A DNA stretch of 64,000 nt. It comes from Bacteroidota bacterium (GTDB lineage: Bacteria; Bacteroidota; Bacteroidia; Flavobacteriales_D; Crocinitomicaceae). The position numbers were made by a program, and so were the translations under genes. Of the stretch, positions 6,998 to 15,970 are shown in pieces (within the stretch, counting starts at the first letter, position 1; every line of letters starts with the position of its first letter). Below the pieces are notes generated by a model, which was not told the origin of the DNA, did no database searches, and saw nothing but the letters and a program-made list of their open reading frames with translations. The stretch spans positions 124,001 to 188,000 of the forward strand of contig VGMY01000002.1 in NCBI GenBank assembly GCA_016866255.1, in the 5' to 3' direction.

Positions 6998-9340
6998 TTA
7001 AAACTTATAACTAACGCCTAAACTCGGTAGGATCGGAAACTGATAAATAATTTTCGAGGTAATTCTGTTCACGTAAAAGATGTTTCTTCGGTTGTAGGTG
7101 TTAGTAATATTCCCGGTCACTTCAAGCTGTGTTTTATTTTTGAAGTTGAAGTGTTTTTTTAAGGTGATATCAAGTCGATGATAGTAGGGAAGCCTCCGGC
7201 TGTTGAAGGTGCCCAGGAGAGTACTGATCGTAGATGGGTTGTTGGTCACATAGTCGGTGATAATACCTCCTGAAAAGTTTTCTGTTTGGTAAAATCCTGC
7301 TGTTGGGGTGAAAGGAAGTCCTGATCCTAAATTCCAACGCACGTTTAGCTCGAGGTCCTTTTTCTTTCGAAATTGATAAGAGCCCACGAGATTTACGTTG
7401 TGTCTTCGGTCGAATACTGGGAAATACTCGCTAAAACCATCCCAACGAGTCGAATGGCTGTACGAGTAAACACCCCAAAAGAAAAGCCTGTTCAGCGTTA
7501 ACTTGTAGAGCACATCGATTCCGTAAGTGGTACCTGACTCTATAATGAAATCCTTTTTAAAAACATCGGCCACGTATGCGAACTGCGCCAAATCTTCGTA
7601 TAGTTTATTTTGATTGATGTTACTTAATTGCGAAAAATACTTGTAATAACCTTCCACATTGATAAAATTATTTTTATTTAGGTCGTATTCCATCCCAATT
7701 ATTCCGTGCCAAGCGTACTGCAGTCCATTGTTAATGGCCCTGGTATTTCCGTATTCGTTTACAAACTCCTCCTGCACATTCGTTGGAGCTGAAAGCAGGC
7801 CATTAAACAGGTTAACGATGTCTTTATCGCTGGAAGCCGAGGTGAAATTTTGGGAATATCGTCCGCCGGAACATTTAAGTCGCAACCTTTCAGAAGCGTT
7901 GTATTTTAACCCTAAGCGAGGCTCAGGAGAAATGGTACTCAAGGAAGCATAGGCTTGAATCCGAATTCCTGCCTGTACAACCCATCTGAGGTTTTTAGAA
8001 ACCCTCCGGTAGTTATAATAGGCGCCAATTTCTGTGTTAAAGTTAATTAATTCAATACGTCGCTTAAGTTCATTAAACGTTACAAATTCGGTATTGAATC
8101 CTGAGAAATTGATGCCGTAGCTCATTTCTCCTTCATTTCTTAAAAAATATGAGAAATCAAACCCCAGGTCGAAGCCCCCAATGAGAGAATAGCGGGGTTC
8201 AACCTCAGACTCGTCAAAAGTGGTCTTAAAATTAGAACCGTTAACATGCCCTCGCACGAGTACCGGAGAACCTGAGGGAATTAGCAAGAAATTCAAACCT
8301 CCTCCGGAAGCTTGCCAATTTAAATCCGCAATTTGGTAATTTACACTATCCCGGTTGTGAAAACCAAAAACACTTACCTTGGAACCTCCATCAGCGGTAA
8401 ACGTCATTTTTCCATACAGGTCCGTAAAATTAAACGGCAGACCTTCTCCCTCGTTAACCCTAGGATACAAGGATTTGGAGGTATAGTCCAAAAGGCTGTG
8501 TTTTGCCGTGAAAACATAGGACCCTGAAGAAAGTTGTCCTTTAACAGGCCTGCCCAAGGGACCTTCCAAAACGAGTTTGGCAAGAAAAGGAGACAAAGAA
8601 GCCTTTCCTCCAAAAGCCCCTCGATCACCATCGCGGTATGAAATATCCATGATGGAGGAAACCCTCCCGCCGTATTTGGAATCAAAGCCCCCGGTGTAGA
8701 TATCCACAGATTTTACGAGTTCGGTTTCGAATATGGAGAAAAAACCGATAGAATGAAAAGGGTTGTAAATGGTCATTCCATCCAAAAGTGTTTTATTTTG
8801 AATGGGAGTTCCGCCTCGTACGTAGAATTGGCCTCCCTGATCGCCCGTGGTGGTAACTCCCGGAGTTACGGAAACGGCGCCGAGTATGTCGCTTTCTGCA
8901 CCATAAACCGGAATGCGCTCAACGGCGGTTTTATCGAACTTAATAAGGCCAACCTCAGGTTTGGTTTTTTTGGTTTTTGCGTCGGCGCTCACGACCACAT
9001 CGTTGAAGGTCAGGTTGGTTGGCGTTAGTTGGATTACAACATCCAGTATTTTTTGAGCGCCTCCTAATGTGATGGGTAAAGTAGTTTTTTCGTAGCCGGA
9101 AATTTTTAACCTCAGAATGTACCCACCAGCTTCCAACTTTGGAATGGAGAACAGCCCGTTTTGATCGGTCACAGCTCCGGCAACAAGTGAACTATCCCCT
9201 CCAAGTAGGGTAACTTTTTCATTGCTAATTGCTTCTCCTGTAGTTTTATCGCTCACAAAGCCTCTAACATTATAAAGTTGTGCAAATGAAAAACCAAAAG
9301 TGGGAAAGATTGCAGAGATAAAGAGCAGCGATTTCAGCAT
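6998..9340 (-). CDS. TonB-dependent outer-membrane receptor
   Basis: About 780 residues: signal peptide (MLKSLLFISAIFPTFGFSFAQ), a CarboxypepD-regulatory-like domain (about residues 25-105, VRGFVSDKTTGEAISNEKV), a plug domain (VYGAESDILGAVSVTPGVTTTGDQGG and FYVRGGTPIQNKTLLDGM) and a beta-barrel ending in LGVSYKF with the terminal aromatic. Imports an unknown substrate with TonB-ExbBD energy. A longer frame opens with TTG at 9367, but the signal peptide starts at the ATG at 9340, and a near-consensus -7 box (9355-9362) lies between, so I chose 9340. No SusD partner is adjacent. Confidence 0.93.
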   Translation of the reverse strand: MLKSLLFISAIFPTFGFSFAQLYNVRGFVSDKTTGEAISNEKVTLLGGDSSLVAGAVTDQNGLFSIPKLEAGGYILRLKISGYEKTTLPITLGGAQKILDVVIQLTPTNLTFNDVVVSADAKTKKTKPEVGLIKFDKTAVERIPVYGAESDILGAVSVTPGVTTTGDQGGQFYVRGGTPIQNKTLLDGMTIYNPFHSIGFFSIFETELVKSVDIYTGGFDSKYGGRVSSIMDISYRDGDRGAFGGKASLSPFLAKLVLEGPLGRPVKGQLSSGSYVFTAKHSLLDYTSKSLYPRVNEGEGLPFNFTDLYGKMTFTADGGSKVSVFGFHNRDSVNYQIADLNWQASGGGLNFLLIPSGSPVLVRGHVNGSNFKTTFDESEVEPRYSLIGGFDLGFDFSYFLRNEGEMSYGINFSGFNTEFVTFNELKRRIELINFNTEIGAYYNYRRVSKNLRWVVQAGIRIQAYASLSTISPEPRLGLKYNASERLRLKCSGGRYSQNFTSASSDKDIVNLFNGLLSAPTNVQEEFVNEYGNTRAINNGLQYAWHGIIGMEYDLNKNNFINVEGYYKYFSQLSNINQNKLYEDLAQFAYVADVFKKDFIIESGTTYGIDVLYKLTLNRLFFWGVYSYSHSTRWDGFSEYFPVFDRRHNVNLVGSYQFRKKKDLELNVRWNLGSGLPFTPTAGFYQTENFSGGIITDYVTNNPSTISTLLGTFNSRRLPYYHRLDITLKKHFNFKNKTQLEVTGNITNTYNRRNIFYVNRITSKIIYQFPILPSLGVSYKF

Positions 9341-9354
9341 GGGAAAGTTTTGTG

Positions 9355-9362
9355 CGAAGTTA
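9355..9362 (-). promoter_or_regulatory. Probable -7 box before the TonB receptor
   Basis: TAACTTCG on the minus strand matches TAnnTTTG at 7 of 8 positions and lies 14 nt before the ATG at 9340. It helps to reject the upstream TTG start at 9367. Confidence 0.35.
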
Positions 9363-9412
9363 CGCAATTTGTAATTTAATGCTTCGAATTTATGGTAAGC
9401 AGGATACCGTAA

Positions 9413-10369
9413 TTATTTGCTTTCGCTAAACAGGGCTTCGACAAATGCGCTTTTTTCGAATAATTGAAGGTCCTCTGGGGTTTCGCCCACTCCAATATAT
9501 TTAACGGGGATTTGCATTTGATCGGATATTCCAATAACAACCCCCCCTTTAGCTGTTCCGTCCAACTTAGTTATAGCTAAGGCATTTATATCGGTGGCTT
9601 GAGCAAATTGCTTGGCTTGTTCGTAAGCATTTTGTCCGGTCGATCCATCTAAAACTAATAAAATTTCGTGCGGTGCGTTCGGAAATACCTTGTTCATCAC
9701 CCGTTTGATTTTCCCCAATTCGTTCATCAAATTCACTTTGTTGTGCAGTCGACCTGCCGTGTCGATGATGACAACATCGGCGTTTTGGGCTTTTGCCGAT
9801 TGAAGTGTATCAAAGGCAACGCTTGCCGGGTCGGCATTCATGCCTTGCTGAACGATGTCTACGCCAACGCGCTGGGCCCAGATCACCAATTGGTCTACGG
9901 CGGCAGCTCTGAACGTATCGGCAGCACCTAAGAGTACTTTTTTACCCCCGCCCTTGAACTGGTGTGCTAATTTCCCGATAGTGGTTGTCTTACCAACGCC
10001 ATTTACACCCACTACCATAATTACATAGGGTTCTCCTGGGTTGATTGTTTGGTTTTGTTCCAGGGATATCTTACTGTCGGCGAGTAAGCCGGAGATTTCC
10101 TCTTTTAAAATTTGGTGAAGCTCTTCGGTATTAATGATTTTGTCGCGCCTTACCCGAGCTTCGATGCGTTCAATGATTTTTAATGTTGTCGCTACTCCCA
10201 CATCCGAGGCTATCAAAAGCTCCTCCAAATTGTCGAGCACCTCTGCATCCACGGTTGATTTACCGAGAATTGCGCGAGAAATTTTAGATAAAAAGGATTG
10301 CTTGGTCTTTTCAACCCCTTTATTCAGGTTGTCGTTTTTGCCGCGTGTAAAAAAATCAAATAAGCCCAT
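9413..10369 (-). CDS. ftsY: Signal recognition particle receptor FtsY
   Basis: 318-residue SRP-receptor GTPase that docks SRP-ribosome complexes at the membrane for co-translational insertion. The N-terminal A domain is short, as in most Bacteroidota; the NG domain has the P-loop GVNGVGKT (121-128), DTFRAAAVDQL, DTAGRLHNK (G3) and TKLDGTAKGG (G4). The gene starts immediately after the terminator of the ribosomal protein cluster: the terminator's T-run gives TTTTTTTG only 4 nt before the ATG, a 7/8 match to the -7 consensus. Confidence 0.96.
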   Translation of the reverse strand: MGLFDFFTRGKNDNLNKGVEKTKQSFLSKISRAILGKSTVDAEVLDNLEELLIASDVGVATTLKIIERIEARVRRDKIINTEELHQILKEEISGLLADSKISLEQNQTINPGEPYVIMVVGVNGVGKTTTIGKLAHQFKGGGKKVLLGAADTFRAAAVDQLVIWAQRVGVDIVQQGMNADPASVAFDTLQSAKAQNADVVIIDTAGRLHNKVNLMNELGKIKRVMNKVFPNAPHEILLVLDGSTGQNAYEQAKQFAQATDINALAITKLDGTAKGGVVIGISDQMQIPVKYIGVGETPEDLQLFEKSAFVEALFSESK

Positions 10370-10374
10370 GGTAC

Positions 10375-10399
10375 AAAAAAAATCCCGGCAATACCGGGA
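10375..10399 (-). terminator. Rho-independent terminator after rpmB-rpmG-DUF4295
   Basis: On the minus strand a 6-bp GC-rich stem (TCCCGG/CCGGGA) with a 5-nt loop is followed by eight T. It lies 16 bp after the DUF4295 stop codon and 6 bp before the ftsY start, so it separates the two transcripts. Confidence 0.85.
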
Positions 10400-10414
10400 C
10401 AGCGTTCTTGAGAC

Positions 10415-10570
10415 TTATTGTTTAGAAAACCATTGTCGCACCTTATCGTTGTGCACAATTTCTTCTTTGGTAGTGTAAGAGCCGGTTTTTGCTGATTTCA
10501 CCATTTTAATCACTTTGGTGTGCTCTTTCCCGCCGCCTTTCTGTAAAGTTGCAACTACTTTCTTCGCCAT
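10415..10570 (-). CDS. DUF4295 domain-containing protein (51 aa)
   Basis: A 51-residue basic protein, MAKKVVATLQKGGGKEHTK..., ending KVRQWFSKQ. This matches the DUF4295 family, a small Bacteroidota-specific protein regularly encoded next to L28 and L33; it is probably ribosome-associated, though its role is unproven. It lies 7 bp downstream of rpmG and is followed by a strong terminator, making it the last gene of the rpmB-rpmG-DUF4295 unit. Confidence 0.88.
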   Translation of the reverse strand: MAKKVVATLQKGGGKEHTKVIKMVKSAKTGSYTTKEEIVHNDKVRQWFSKQ

Positions 10571-10577
10571 GACTTAT

Positions 10578-10766
10578 TTATTTAATTTCTTTGTGAACGG
10601 TGTAACGTTTGAGAACGGGATTGTACTTTTTCAATTCTATTCGGTCGGGCGTATTTTTTCGGTTTTTGGTGGTAATATAACGTGACATACCTGCCATGCC
10701 TGAGTCCTTGTGTTCAGTGCACTGAAGTATCACCTGAATTCGATTTCCTTTTGCTTTTTTTGCCAT
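10578..10766 (-). CDS. rpmG: 50S ribosomal protein L33
   Basis: 62 residues, [20 protein letters not shown]..., ending [10 protein letters not shown]: the L33 signature with [25 protein letters not shown]. It carries a single cysteine where zinc-binding L33 has four, so it is the zinc-independent (C-minus) form. Between rpmB and the DUF4295 gene. Confidence 0.95.
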   Translation of the reverse strand: MAKKAKGNRIQVILQCTEHKDSGMAGMSRYITTKNRKNTPDRIELKKYNPVLKRYTVHKEIK

Positions 10767-10792
10767 GTGGATTCGTTGTTACGTTACTTTAT

Positions 10793-11029
10793 TTACTTAA
10801 GAAAACCTTTGGCACGAGCTTCTTTGAGACAGGCTGAAATACCTTTCTTGTTGACCGTACGCAAGGCAGCCGCTGAAACCTTGAGGGTAATAAAATTATC
10901 CTCTTCCGGCACATAAAATTTCTTAGTTAAGAGATTTGGTAGAAAACGGCGCTTGGTTTTACGGTTGGAGTGGGAAACATTGTTCCCTACCATTACGGAT
11001 TTTCCAGTGAGTTGACAAATGCGTGACAT
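10793..11029 (-). CDS. rpmB: 50S ribosomal protein L28
   Basis: 78 residues, [33 protein letters not shown]..., the classic L28 start with a single zinc-type cysteine (C5), ending in the [15 protein letters not shown] helix. First gene of the rpmB-rpmG-DUF4295 cluster. Confidence 0.95.
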   Translation of the reverse strand: MSRICQLTGKSVMVGNNVSHSNRKTKRRFLPNLLTKKFYVPEEDNFITLKVSAAALRTVNKKGISACLKEARAKGFLK

Positions 11030-11063
11030 ACTTCTTGGTCTTTCTGAATAGATAAAACGGGTG

Positions 11064-11071
11064 CAAAGAAA
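11064..11071 (-). promoter_or_regulatory. Probable -7 box before rpmB
   Basis: TTTCTTTG followed by CACCC on the minus strand, 34 nt before the L28 start; 7 of 8 match to TAnnTTTG. The similar TTTG-C context occurs before rpsP. Confidence 0.4.
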
Positions 11072-11119
11072 CGACTTTTTTCCTAAATAAACAAGAATAA
11101 TATATTTTTAGGTCAAATA

Positions 11120-12370
11120 TTATTTGCGGTAATTGTGCGCTTGTTCCACAAGTGCTAGCCTCAGAAAATTGAGTGCGGCTAAGGTTGTCATATCTATATT
11201 TCGCGAACGCTCATCTCCAAAAATGAAGCGTTTTGCATCCGAGCCAAAAGGTCCGGCTAATCCAACCCAGACGGTTCCAATCTCATCTTGAGAATCTCCT
11301 TTTGAAGGACCCATGACCCCCGTAGTACTGAGGCAGTAGTCGGTGCGCAACTGCTTTCTTCCTTCTTCCGCCATCTGTTTCGCAACTTCGAAACTCACGA
11401 CATCGTATTGTTCGATAAAAGTGGCTGGGATGTTGAGAAGTTGTGTTTTTAAGGAGGTTTGATACGTAATTAAAGCACCTCGGAAATAGTCGGAAGACCC
11501 TGAGATTCCTGCCAAAGAAGAGGCTACATTTCCTGCGGTACAACTCTCCACAGTACCGACCGTTTTTTGGAATTTTTTCAACAGTTCTCCTACCACTCCC
11601 GCCACGGTATCACCCTCGTAGCCTATTATGAATTCGGGAATCAAGGTTTTAAGTTCATCCATCTTTAAATTGATCAATGCAGCATCCTCGCTACCACGTA
11701 GTGAGCCAATGCGCAATTTAACCAAACCCGGCGAGGGCAGGTAGGCGAGGCTCAGGTTTTGCTGTTCTAAGGACTCTTCCCATTTTGCAATGCGCTCCGC
11801 TAAAAAACTTTCACCAATTCCTTGAGTAATGACCGTTCGATGGAATAGCGCGTTTAGGGTAAACCTTTTCTTTAGTCGAGGAAGAATTTCCTCCGAAAAA
11901 ATACCTTTCATTTCGTAGGGAACTCCCGGCAAACAGATGAGCGACTTCCCCTTTCCTTCGAACCACATTCCTGCTGCAGTTCCCCACTGATTCGGTAAAA
12001 TTTCGCATCCCCTTGGCAACAGAGCTTGGTCTATGTTCGCCTGCAGCATAGGGCGATTTCTACGGGCGAAAAATGCTTCGATATGCTTCAAGGTAGTGGC
12101 ATCATGTACCAAAGGCATTTCAAAATAATTTGCCAACACCTTTTTGGTTCGATCGTCTTTGGTTGGTCCTAAACCTCCTGTTACGATGATTAGGTCAGAT
12201 TCCGACAATTCTATGGCACGGATTATTTGATGTGGATCGTCTGAAATGGTGAGAACTTGCAGGATGCGCGCTCCAATCGATGAAAGTTCAAGGCCCAGCC
12301 AAGAAGCGTTGGTATTGATCGTTTGACCGATCAATAATTCATCACCAATGGAAACAATACTTACTTTCAT
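11120..12370 (-). CDS. cinA: CinA family protein (competence/damage-inducible protein A)
   Basis: 416 residues. N-terminal molybdopterin-binding-like (COG1058) domain about residues 4-170 with SIGDELLIGQTINTNASWL and the GGLGPTKDDRTKK loop; C-terminal CinA domain (about 255-410), related to PncC nicotinamide-nucleotide deamidase, with VESCTAGNVASSLAGISGSSDYF and STTGVMGPSKGD. Probably an ADP-ribose pyrophosphatase/NMN deamidase of NAD salvage. It overlaps rlmD by 4 bp and is the last gene of the lpx operon. The ESCTGG motif reads ESCTAG here. Confidence 0.93.
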   Translation of the reverse strand: MKVSIVSIGDELLIGQTINTNASWLGLELSSIGARILQVLTISDDPHQIIRAIELSESDLIIVTGGLGPTKDDRTKKVLANYFEMPLVHDATTLKHIEAFFARRNRPMLQANIDQALLPRGCEILPNQWGTAAGMWFEGKGKSLICLPGVPYEMKGIFSEEILPRLKKRFTLNALFHRTVITQGIGESFLAERIAKWEESLEQQNLSLAYLPSPGLVKLRIGSLRGSEDAALINLKMDELKTLIPEFIIGYEGDTVAGVVGELLKKFQKTVGTVESCTAGNVASSLAGISGSSDYFRGALITYQTSLKTQLLNIPATFIEQYDVVSFEVAKQMAEEGRKQLRTDYCLSTTGVMGPSKGDSQDEIGTVWVGLAGPFGSDAKRFIFGDERSRNIDMTTLAALNFLRLALVEQAHNYRK

Positions 12371-13794
12371 TTTTTTATAAATTTCGCAATCGATTCAATA
12401 TGCCCCGTGTGGGGAAATTGGTCCACTAGGCTGAATTTTTCTAACGAATAGCCGGCTTCAAATAATATGGAGGCATCACGGGCTTGTGTTGAAGGATTGC
12501 ACGAGATATACACGATCCTCCTTGCACCCAATCCGATAGTTTTTAACAAGGTTTTAGGTGCGATCCCGGCTCGTGGAGGGTCCAAAACTACCGCTGCAAT
12601 TTTACCTTCGAGATGAGGGTGTTCCTTCAGAAATTTACCAACATCAGAAGCGTAGAAAGAAACATTGCTTAAGCCGTTTTTTAGGGCATTTTCTTTTGCA
12701 TCCTCGATGGCCTCAGCAACCAAATCAACGCCCGAGATTTTTTCCTCTTTTTTTCGTTGAGCGATGAGTTGTGCGATGGTTCCCGTACCACAAAACAAGT
12801 CCAAAATTTCTTCTCCATCGTTCAAATCTTCCAACAAATAGTCAATAGCTTTTTGATAAAGCAATTCAGCGCATTTTGGATTGGTTTGAAAAAAACTTTC
12901 CATACGCATTTGAAAGGTTAGGCCTAATAAAATTTCCTCCACCCAGGGAGAACCGAACAATTGCATGGTTCGGCCGTTCTCAATTTTAGATCGGTCGGCC
13001 ACTTCATCGTTAACGGTGTGTTGCACTCCCGCAATCCGTTCTCCGTGAAGTTCGAGGAGTTTTGCCACAAAGGATGGGGCGTTAAAGGATTTAATGCCTT
13101 TCGACGAGGTGACTAAATGCACGAGAAGTCGGTCGTCTTTGAAGGATTTTCGCACAATGATATGGCGAAAAAATCCTTTTTTCTGAGGGGGATGCCAGGC
13201 GGGAAGTTGGCTGTCTTGAAGAAAGGTCCTTAAGATAGGAAGTTGACTTTCCCATTCCTGGTCGAATAAACCGCTTGGGCGATTTAAATTTTCGACTTTC
13301 CACCATGTGCCTCTTCGCTTAAACCCAAGAGCAAAGGCGTTGTCCAATTCTTCTCCTGTTTCCGCGATGTGTTCAATGCTGGAAAAACTATACTCCATTT
13401 TGTTTCTATAGAAGTAAGAAGACGGGGAGGCTATGTATTCATCGAAGAGTCGTTCCATATTCTTTTGTCCACTGATTTTGGAAAAAGTGCTTAGTGTGGA
13501 CTCCGACTTCATTGCGCGCTGCAGTTCCTCTGGGACAAACAGGTAGGGTGCGCCAGAGATTTCTTGAAACTCGGAAATCTTTTCACAGGGAGCCCGCTTA
13601 ATCACCTCCACCAATTTTGCTTCTGCGTGATTTTTGCGTTTTGTACTGATTTTAGCACTCACTACTTGACCGGGAAACGCGTTGTCAACAAATACTACGA
13701 AATGGGATCCATCCATGGGTATTTTCGCAATACCTTTACCACCAAAAGCGTACCCCTCGATGTTTAATGTAACGATTTCTCCTCGGTGAAGCAT
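12367..13794 (-). CDS. rlmD: 23S rRNA (uracil-C5)-methyltransferase, RlmD/RumA family
   Basis: 475 residues. N-terminal TRAM domain (about 1-60), central region, then a SAM-dependent methyltransferase domain: DLFCGTGTIAQLIAQ (SAM binding), VVLDPPRAG, and the catalytic nucleophile C432 in YISCNPSTQARD. It methylates U residues in 23S rRNA; the exact target (U1939 or U747) cannot be decided from sequence alone, and some members act on tRNA. A conserved GHIESIAKF ends the protein. Co-transcribed between lpxA and cinA. Confidence 0.92.
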   Translation of the reverse strand: MLHRGEIVTLNIEGYAFGGKGIAKIPMDGSHFVVFVDNAFPGQVVSAKISTKRKNHAEAKLVEVIKRAPCEKISEFQEISGAPYLFVPEELQRAMKSESTLSTFSKISGQKNMERLFDEYIASPSSYFYRNKMEYSFSSIEHIAETGEELDNAFALGFKRRGTWWKVENLNRPSGLFDQEWESQLPILRTFLQDSQLPAWHPPQKKGFFRHIIVRKSFKDDRLLVHLVTSSKGIKSFNAPSFVAKLLELHGERIAGVQHTVNDEVADRSKIENGRTMQLFGSPWVEEILLGLTFQMRMESFFQTNPKCAELLYQKAIDYLLEDLNDGEEILDLFCGTGTIAQLIAQRKKEEKISGVDLVAEAIEDAKENALKNGLSNVSFYASDVGKFLKEHPHLEGKIAAVVLDPPRAGIAPKTLLKTIGLGARRIVYISCNPSTQARDASILFEAGYSLEKFSLVDQFPHTGHIESIAKFIKK

Positions 13795-13796
13795 GC

Positions 13797-14573
13797 TTAA
13801 ATCATTCCTCGAATAACGCCTTTATCGGATGCCTGGATAAAACTTAGGATTTCATTCCGCAAAACAGATTCAGGAAGGGTTTCAAGTGCCGACTCAATTC
13901 CCTTTGCTAAGTTGCTGTTCTGGACATACAGGCATCGATATATGTCTTCGATTTGTTGAACGACCTCGTCGCTAAAACCTCGCCGACGTAAACCTATCGA
14001 ATTTACGCCCGCAAAGGTTAAGGGCTCGCGAGCTGCCTTGATGTACGGCGGCACATCCTTACGGATGAGGGATGCGCCTCCAATAAAAGCGTGCTTACCG
14101 ATGTGCACAAATTGTTGTGCTGCTACTTTTCCCTCCAAAATGGCAAAATCGTCGATCGTCACATGTCCTGACAAGCCCGTATAGCTGGCTAAAATCACGT
14201 TATTTCCAATTTGACAATCGTGCGCTACATGAACATAAGTCATGAGTAGGCAGTGGGATCCAATGGTTGTTTTTCCTGTGTGTTTCGTACCCCGGTGAAT
14301 GGTAACGCACTCACGTATTTTGGTGTGGTCTCCGATTTCGACGGTCGTGTATTCCCCTTCGAATTTCAGGTCCTGTGGGATTACTCCAATGACTGCGCCT
14401 GGAAAAATTTCACAATTTTGCCCAATTCGTGTGCCCGGATATAAATGCACGTTGCTGTGAATCACCGTGTTTTCACCAACGATAACATCCTCATGAATGG
14501 CACTAAAAGGAGCTAATTGAACGTTTGCACCGATAGTTGCGTTGGGATGTATTTCGGCGAGTGGAGAAATCAT
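13797..14573 (-). CDS. lpxA: Acyl-ACP:UDP-N-acetylglucosamine O-acyltransferase
   Basis: First enzyme of lipid A synthesis: transfers a hydroxyacyl chain from ACP to UDP-GlcNAc O-3. 258 residues; left-handed beta-helix of hexapeptide repeats through about residue 190 (IGANVQLAPFSAI, VIGVIPQDLKF), the catalytic histidine in TYVHVAHDCQIG, then a C-terminal helical domain. Starts 4 bp inside the end of lpxC/fabZ, so co-translated. Confidence 0.96.
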   Translation of the reverse strand: MISPLAEIHPNATIGANVQLAPFSAIHEDVIVGENTVIHSNVHLYPGTRIGQNCEIFPGAVIGVIPQDLKFEGEYTTVEIGDHTKIRECVTIHRGTKHTGKTTIGSHCLLMTYVHVAHDCQIGNNVILASYTGLSGHVTIDDFAILEGKVAAQQFVHIGKHAFIGGASLIRKDVPPYIKAAREPLTFAGVNSIGLRRRGFSDEVVQQIEDIYRCLYVQNSNLAKGIESALETLPESVLRNEILSFIQASDKGVIRGMI

Positions 14574-15970
14574 GCTTTATCTTTTATAACTTGAGCGAGC
14601 ATTTCTGCTTGCATCACAACATGGCCGTTTACGTAAGCAGTACCCGACATTTCCACGAGGCCTCTTCGAATGGGCGACATAAGTTTCAATGCGAAAATGA
14701 GGGTATCTCCGGGCAACACTTTCGATTTGAATCGAACGTTATCAATTTTCATGAAGTAGGTAGTATAGAGGTGGGGATCATCTAAACGGTGCAACGCGAA
14801 AATCCCGCCAACTTGAGCCATGGCTTCCACTTGCAATACCCCGGGGAATACCGGATTTCCTGGGAAATGTCCTGTAAACACAGGTTCATTAAAGGTGATG
14901 TTTTTAAGGCCAATTATCTCATTTTCCGTAATGGAGATTACTTTATCGACCAACAAGAATGGATAACGATGGGGAAGTATTTCCTCAATTTGCTTTATGG
15001 TGTAAACCGGTTTTTGACTGAGATCGAAGAAACGCTCCTTGGATTGTTGTTTTTTAATTTGTTCTTTGAGGATTTTGGCAAAAGCAACGTTTCCGAAATG
15101 TCCCGGCCTTGCAGCCAGAATATGGGCTTTTATTGGTCGGCCAACTAGGGCTAAATCTCCAACAATATCGAGAAGTTTATGTCTTGCTGGTTCGTTTTCA
15201 AACTGCAGTTTACTGCTATTCAGCACCCCAATTTTTTCAATGCTGATGTCGAGATTGGTCTTTCCGAGCAGAGTTGCCAGGCGATGCAGTTCTTCTTTTG
15301 TAACATCCGTGCGGTCAACCAGAACGATGGCGTTGTCCAAATCCCCCCCTTTAATGAGGTTATTTTTTGCAAGTACTTCCAACTCCCTCAGAAAACAAAA
15401 GGTTCTACATGGGGCGATTTCACGATTAAATTCCCCTAGGTTGTACATGCTTGCGTGTTGTGTGCCCAAAACGGGGGAATTATAGTCTACCATCACGGTT
15501 ATTCGAAAGATCGGATTGGGAACTGCTAAAAATTCGATGTTGCGGGCGGTATCCTCCCATGGAATAATCTCGTCAAGCTCCAGGTAAACACGCTCGGCGT
15601 TTTGGTTACTTTTTCCCACTTTCTCAATGGCATGCACAAAAGGCATGGAACTGCCGTCTAAAATTGGAATTTCAGGCCCATCGAGCTTAATTAGGGCATT
15701 ATCTATGCCACATCCAACAAGAGCAGCAAGCACATGTTCCGTAGTTTGGACGCGAACTCCATGATGTTCCAAAGTCGTCCCTCGATCGGTTGCAATCACC
15801 AAATCGACATCTGCCGGAATGAGGGGTTGACCTTCAACATCTGTCCTTTGAAAGATATATCCATGGTTTTCTGGCGCCGGACAAATAGTTAGATTTACTT
15901 TTTTTCCACTATGCAACCCAACTCCGATAAATTGAATCGCTTCGGTCAACGTACATTGAGTTTCTACCAT
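14570..15970 (-). CDS. lpxC/fabZ: Bifunctional UDP-3-O-acyl-GlcNAc deacetylase / 3-hydroxyacyl-ACP dehydratase
   Basis: 466-residue fusion typical of Bacteroidota. Residues 1 to about 310 are LpxC, the zinc deacetylase that commits to lipid A: TTEHVLAALVGCGIDNA (zinc His), LDGSSMPFV and RHKLLDIVGDLALVGRPIKAH (further ligands). Residues about 325-466 are FabZ: ILPHRYPFLLVDK and the active-site segment FTGHFPGNPVFPGVLQVEAMAQ. The fusion joins the two reactions that compete for hydroxyacyl-ACP. The gene's first base overlaps the lpxD stop. Confidence 0.97.
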   Translation of the reverse strand: MVETQCTLTEAIQFIGVGLHSGKKVNLTICPAPENHGYIFQRTDVEGQPLIPADVDLVIATDRGTTLEHHGVRVQTTEHVLAALVGCGIDNALIKLDGPEIPILDGSSMPFVHAIEKVGKSNQNAERVYLELDEIIPWEDTARNIEFLAVPNPIFRITVMVDYNSPVLGTQHASMYNLGEFNREIAPCRTFCFLRELEVLAKNNLIKGGDLDNAIVLVDRTDVTKEELHRLATLLGKTNLDISIEKIGVLNSSKLQFENEPARHKLLDIVGDLALVGRPIKAHILAARPGHFGNVAFAKILKEQIKKQQSKERFFDLSQKPVYTIKQIEEILPHRYPFLLVDKVISITENEIIGLKNITFNEPVFTGHFPGNPVFPGVLQVEAMAQVGGIFALHRLDDPHLYTTYFMKIDNVRFKSKVLPGDTLIFALKLMSPIRRGLVEMSGTAYVNGHVVMQAEMLAQVIKDKA

